Assembly: GCA_049601975.1 (NCBI GenBank)
Contig: JBMYRC010000151.1
Coordinates: 1 to 9,775, forward strand
Origin: UBA6544 sp049601975
GTDB lineage: Bacteria; Pseudomonadota; Alphaproteobacteria; UBA8366
Length of the DNA: 9,775 nucleotides
Reading direction: 5' to 3'
Part shown: positions 6,763 through 9,775 of the stretch, in pieces
Layout: the number at the start of each line of letters is the position of its first letter
Numbering within the stretch: the first letter of the stretch is position 1
The notes under the pieces: generated by a model
Seen by the model: the letters and a program-made list of their open reading frames with translations, nothing else
What the model was told of the DNA's origin: nothing
Database searches by the model: none
Made by a program: the position numbers and the translations under genes

Positions 6763-8552
6763 TCGAGAACATCCCGGTAGGTGCCACGATGGAATAAGCC
6801 ATCGATCGCCGGCCTATCCTTGCGCCGTGCCACCGTCGCGGAGGTATCGACGGATTCGCCGTCGCTTCCCAGGACGACGCCGTACTCTTCGAATGCGGCG
6901 TCCCGGCATACAAATTCCCCCAACACATCGGCGAGCACGCGTTTCGGCTCGCGGTCGAAAGGATGGCCCCAGCCACCACCGCCGCCGGTCTCGAGCCGCA
7001 AGACATCACCCCGCTTCAGGACATTGCCGTCACTAAATGGATCAAGCTCGCGTTCTTGTGGCGTACCGGGATTCACCACCGCCCGCCCGGCACCGCCGTT
7101 CTTACCGCCCTTCACCCCCCACGCGGGTTTCTTCACACCGTCGATGCGGATGGCGAATGTCGCTTCCTCCGCCAGCAATTCAATCTCGCGCACCACGCCG
7201 CAACCACCGCGCCAGCGTCCGGGCCCGCCGGAGTTCCGGTGGATGCCATAGGCGCGCAACCGAGCGGGATAATTCTGCTCCATCATCTCGGCCGGGTAAT
7301 TCTCTTGCGCCACGTAGTAGACCGCGTTGATCCCGTCCGCATAGGGCCGCGCCCCGTAGCCGACACCAACACCATCGCTCATCAGGAACGGGTTGCCGTC
7401 GTCGCCGACCCCGCGCGCAAAATAGATTACATAGGCGCAATTGGCGGCGGTAGACTCGCCGCCTGCCGCATTGACCAAGCCCATGGTGGAGCTGAGCAGG
7501 CGCATCATCGTCAATCCGCGCTGGCCGAGAGGGGCCGGCCATTCCGGCTGCAACACACTGCCCTCGCGCAGAATGACTTCATCGACCGCTTGCCCAGCCC
7601 CGGAATTCAACAGCAGGGTCGGGTCGCCCGCCAACAGGTACATACCGAGCATGGCGCGGGGCACCGCCGGATTAACGAGATAATTGATCGGCCCCGGCGC
7701 CTGGTCGTCGCTGTCAGAGAAATCCAACACCACGCCGTTATCATCCACAGTAAGTTCGATGCTGAGCCGATAGGGCCCATTACCTTGACCATCATGGTCC
7801 AAGGCATCCGCGAAATGGTATGTGCCGGGCGGGAAGGTTTCCCTCAGGCGGGTCGTCGCCGCGCGCTTAGAGCGTTCGCCCAATTGCCGGAATGCATCCG
7901 CCAACACATTGCCACCAAAGCGTTCCGCCAATTCGCCGATGCGCCGCTCGCCGAGACGCACCGCCGCGAAGCACGCGCGGGTGTCACCCTTCAACATGTC
8001 GGGGAAACGGGAATTGCGGAAGAAGACCCGCAAAAGTTCGTCGTTGATCACACCTTCCGTCGCCAGACGAACCGGGGGAATGATGATCCCTTCCTGAAAG
8101 ATGTCCGTGCAGTCCGGCGAGATCGAGCCCGGCCGCATGCCGCCGATATCAGCAAAATGCGCCCAGCTTTGCGCAAAGGCGATGATCTCTCCGTCGACGA
8201 AGACTGGGGCGACGAATACCTGATCCGGCGAATGCGAGACTGAGCCCTTGGAGGCGTAACAATCATTGTACCAATAAAGGTCGCCAGGTTTCATTTCAGC
8301 AGCCGGGTAATGTTCGAAAATCGGGCGGACGGGATCGCCAAAACTCGGTCGGTAAGCGCCGACGATCATATCCCCCAAGGCGTCAAATAAGGCGACGAAA
8401 AAATCTTTCTTCTCCCGGATGAACGCGGACATGGCGGTCCGCTCAATCAACGCCTCCATTTCGCTTTGACTTGCGCGCAGCGCTCCCCGGATCACTTCCA
8501 GCGTCACCGCATCGCAAATCGGCGCGCCGCCATCCTGCGGTTCGGCACTCAT
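6759..8552 (-). CDS. hyuB: Hydantoinase/oxoprolinase-family protein, subunit B
   Basis: The partner of HyuA, 597 residues from the ATG at 8552. Family landmarks in order: DAVTLEVIRGALR (14-26), SAFIREKKD (42-50), GDLYWYNDCYASKGSVSHSPD (90-110), SWAHFADIGGMRPGS (129-143), IFQEGIIIPP (151-160), RNSGGPGRWRGG (439-450) and the glycine cluster GGGGGWGHPFD (from 523). The D-I-G-G and N-D-x-Y blocks include the residues expected to bind the catalytic metal. The N-D-x-Y block reads NDCYASKGSVSHSPD rather than the more familiar NDPYxGGTHLPD, pointing to a divergent specificity branch. An in-frame extension back to 8657 would run into the dioxygenase gene and is rejected. ATG at 8552 overlaps the upstream stop as ATGA, with GGACG (8561-8565) eight bases ahead. 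The downstream junction with HyuA is the same kind of 4-base overlap, indicating coupled translation of the two subunits. Confidence 0.92.
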   Translation of the reverse strand: MSAEPQDGGAPICDAVTLEVIRGALRASQSEMEALIERTAMSAFIREKKDFFVALFDALGDMIVGAYRPSFGDPVRPIFEHYPAAEMKPGDLYWYNDCYASKGSVSHSPDQVFVAPVFVDGEIIAFAQSWAHFADIGGMRPGSISPDCTDIFQEGIIIPPVRLATEGVINDELLRVFFRNSRFPDMLKGDTRACFAAVRLGERRIGELAERFGGNVLADAFRQLGERSKRAATTRLRETFPPGTYHFADALDHDGQGNGPYRLSIELTVDDNGVVLDFSDSDDQAPGPINYLVNPAVPRAMLGMYLLAGDPTLLLNSGAGQAVDEVILREGSVLQPEWPAPLGQRGLTMMRLLSSTMGLVNAAGGESTAANCAYVIYFARGVGDDGNPFLMSDGVGVGYGARPYADGINAVYYVAQENYPAEMMEQNYPARLRAYGIHRNSGGPGRWRGGCGVVREIELLAEEATFAIRIDGVKKPAWGVKGGKNGGAGRAVVNPGTPQERELDPFSDGNVLKRGDVLRLETGGGGGWGHPFDREPKRVLADVLGEFVCRDAAFEEYGVVLGSDGESVDTSATVARRKDRPAIDGLFHRGTYRDVLE

Positions 8553-9361
8553 ATGATTGCCGTCCGACGCAGGGTTCGTGTGACGTTCGGATCGAATGGA
8601 AGGCGCGCATGCTGCAGCAGCAGATTGTCCCAGAGGATCATATCGCCGGTGCGCCAATCATGCTCATAAGCGAAATCTTTGTTGTAGAAATGGGATCGCA
8701 CCTCGGCGATCAGCTCAGCGCTCTCGTCGGCTTCCATATCCTCGACCCCAAGGGTTGTGAGCTTGTTGACCCAAATCGCGTGCTTGCCGTTGCGCGGGTC
8801 GGACCAAAGCAGGGGATGAATCCAGCTCGGCGAATCCACATCCGCATCAACGACGTTCCAATCTGCGGAAGTTTTCTTGTCGTAGGCGCGCGCATGGCGG
8901 CATTTCAGACCCTGCAAGCGTTCCCGCAAGGTGTCCGGCATGGCGTCATAGACCGCCTGTGTGTTCAGAAACTTCGTCCCCCCGCCGTGCTCTGGAATTT
9001 CAACCGCGTACAAAATGAGCGCCTTCAACGGTTCCTCCAGGAACAGCTGATCGATGTGAAAATCGAGTTCGCCCTTACCGAAAATACCGTCGGGTCGAGT
9101 ATTCGAGACATATTGATTGTCATCGTTCTCGGCCGTTTGTTTGTTGAGCTCGCGTTGGCTGGTGCCGCCGAAATAACGCGCGAACCGTGCCTGCTGGTCC
9201 GGTGACAGATCGAACCCGCGAAACAGCAACAAATGATGACGCTCGAAAGCGGCCTTCACAGCGACGACAGTCTCCGTCGAGAGCGGCCCCGAGATATCCA
9301 GGCCGGTGATTTCGGCCCCAACAGTCTCCGATAACGGTTTCGTATCGAATTTCGAAGACAT
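8549..9361 (-). CDS. TauD/TfdA-family Fe(II)/2-oxoglutarate-dependent dioxygenase
   Basis: A 270-residue cytosolic oxygenase with the double-stranded beta-helix fold. It couples oxidative decarboxylation of 2-oxoglutarate to hydroxylation of a substrate, as in taurine and 2,4-D dioxygenases. The iron ligands are His102 and Asp104 (LDFHIDQLF) and His251. Arg262 and Arg266, at +11 and +15 from His251, match the 2-oxoglutarate and substrate anion contacts of TauD. The N-terminal GAEITGLDIS (16-25) and HLLLFRGF (43-50) are also typical. The ATG at 9361 is chosen because GGGAAG (complement of 9367-9372) sits five bases before it; a TTG at 9379 would be the alternative. It is the first gene of the hyu operon and its stop overlaps the HyuB start (ATGA). 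Its position suggests it produces the compound handled by HyuAB. The hydroxylated substrate is unknown, and taurine itself is only one of many possibilities. Confidence 0.9.
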   Translation of the reverse strand: MSSKFDTKPLSETVGAEITGLDISGPLSTETVVAVKAAFERHHLLLFRGFDLSPDQQARFARYFGGTSQRELNKQTAENDDNQYVSNTRPDGIFGKGELDFHIDQLFLEEPLKALILYAVEIPEHGGGTKFLNTQAVYDAMPDTLRERLQGLKCRHARAYDKKTSADWNVVDADVDSPSWIHPLLWSDPRNGKHAIWVNKLTTLGVEDMEADESAELIAEVRSHFYNKDFAYEHDWRTGDMILWDNLLLQHARLPFDPNVTRTLRRTAII

Positions 9362-9429
9362 GGACACTTCCCAATACAAAGGCGCAATATTTTAGCTAAC
9401 TCAAAGGTGGCAGGAGTAAACGCAACGCC
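9362..9429. promoter_or_regulatory. Short divergent promoter region shared by the dioxygenase-hyu operon and the PhyH gene
   Basis: Sixty-eight bases separate the divergent starts and must hold both promoters. An AT-rich core, with the palindrome TTAGCTAA (9392-9399) at its centre, is the likely promoter or operator zone. I found no pair of boxes close enough to consensus to place a start site. The spacing suggests common regulation of both transcripts, but no regulator gene is in the window. Confidence 0.35.
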
Positions 9430-9775
9430 ATGGCGAAAAAATTATCCCAAGATCAAGTCGATGCCTATCGCCGCGACGGGTTTCTTGGCGCGTTACCGGT
9501 TCTAAATGCAGGCGAGGTGAGCCAGTTCCGGGCAGATTTGGAAGCTTTCGAGGCAACGACGGGCAAGCCGCTCGATTTTCCCGAACGTTCGAAATCCTAT
9601 CTGCTGTTCGATTGGGCGGACGCCATCGTCCACCATCCGGCGGTATTGGACGCGGTCGAGGATGTGATCGGGCCCGACATTCTGGTCTATCACACGACCA
9701 TCAATATCAAGGAAGCGCATAACGACGCCTATATTCCGTGGCATCAGGATGACGATTACTTTCATCTCGATCCGC
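9430..9775 (+). CDS. Phytanoyl-CoA dioxygenase (PhyH) family protein, 3' end cut by window
   Basis: The first 115 residues of a non-heme Fe(II)/2-oxoglutarate oxygenase of the PhyH family; the frame is still open at the window edge. MAKKLSQDQVDAYRRDGFL (1-19) is the standard opening helix of this family. HHPAVLDAVEDVIGPDILVY (68-87) is the usual second block, and WHQDDDYF (104-111) holds the first two iron ligands, His105 and Asp107 of the H-x-D motif. Family members are usually 250-300 residues, so over half is missing, including the distal His and the 2-oxoglutarate Arg. AGGAG (9412-9416) lies 13 bases ahead of the ATG, slightly far. It is divergent from the TauD-type gene and likely part of the same catabolic function. 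Bacterial PhyH proteins hydroxylate many small molecules, so the substrate is open. Confidence 0.87.
   Translation, partial: MAKKLSQDQVDAYRRDGFLGALPVLNAGEVSQFRADLEAFEATTGKPLDFPERSKSYLLFDWADAIVHHPAVLDAVEDVIGPDILVYHTTINIKEAHNDAYIPWHQDDDYFHLDP

Noticed and set aside
6963..8243. A 426-codon open frame on the plus strand
   Set aside because: It lies wholly antisense to hyuB, which has clear family motifs throughout. The translation has no recognisable domain and is rich in Arg, His and Ala, as expected of a shadow frame in GC-rich DNA.
8553..8657. N-terminal extension of HyuB by 35 residues
   Set aside because: It runs into the upstream dioxygenase coding sequence, while the ATG at 8552 gives an ATGA overlap, a reasonable ribosome site and a normal family N-terminus.
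8471..9205. A 244-codon open frame on the plus strand
   Set aside because: It is antisense to the TauD-type dioxygenase and the start of hyuB, both strongly supported; it has no motifs of its own.

Overview
The window is GC-rich, densely packed bacterial chromosome. Codon use, the protein types and a REP-like intergenic palindrome suggest an alphaproteobacterium, but no rRNA or other phylogenetic marker is present, so this placement is inference. I see no mobile element, phage gene, CRISPR array, tRNA or rRNA.

Left part (1-2706). A stand-alone short-chain dehydrogenase (76-996, +) resembles the (3R)-hydroxyacyl-CoA dehydrogenase unit of peroxisomal multifunctional enzyme 2. It ends at a strong intrinsic terminator (1007-1041). 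Convergent to it is a decayed GNAT acetyltransferase (1024-1480, -) with one frameshift and one in-frame stop. A small antibiotic-biosynthesis-monooxygenase (ABM) domain protein (about 1569-1928, +) has a good sigma70-like promoter but no normal start codon at the expected place. A TauE/SafE-type exporter (1948-2706, -) faces it tail to tail.

Middle (2772-4689). A luciferase-like (LLM) flavin/F420 oxidoreductase (2772-3614, +) is divergent from the exporter. It is followed by an inverted-repeat element (3661-3733) and a RimJ/RimL-type GNAT acetyltransferase (3868-4461, +). The 228 bases to the next gene hold only small palindromes.

Right part (4690-9775). The main unit is a minus-strand operon read from right to left: a TauD/TfdA-type Fe(II)/2-oxoglutarate dioxygenase (9361-8549), the hydantoinase/oxoprolinase B subunit (8552-6759) and the A subunit (6762-4690). 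Both junctions are 4-base ATGA overlaps, so the three proteins are probably translationally coupled and made together. A phytanoyl-CoA dioxygenase (PhyH) family gene starts divergently at 9430 and is cut by the window edge. The likely job is catabolism of a small amide, lactam, hydantoin-like or carboxylic compound: an oxygenase hydroxylates or demethylates it, and the ATP-dependent HyuAB enzyme opens or carboxylates the product. The substrate cannot be read from the sequence.

The most interesting items are the coupled dioxygenase-HyuB-HyuA operon beside a second 2-oxoglutarate oxygenase, the GNAT remnant whose two stops lie in identical 10-base words, and the ABM gene with ACG where its start should be. 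Everything else looks like ordinary accessory catabolic content; I did not find a clearly new kind of system.
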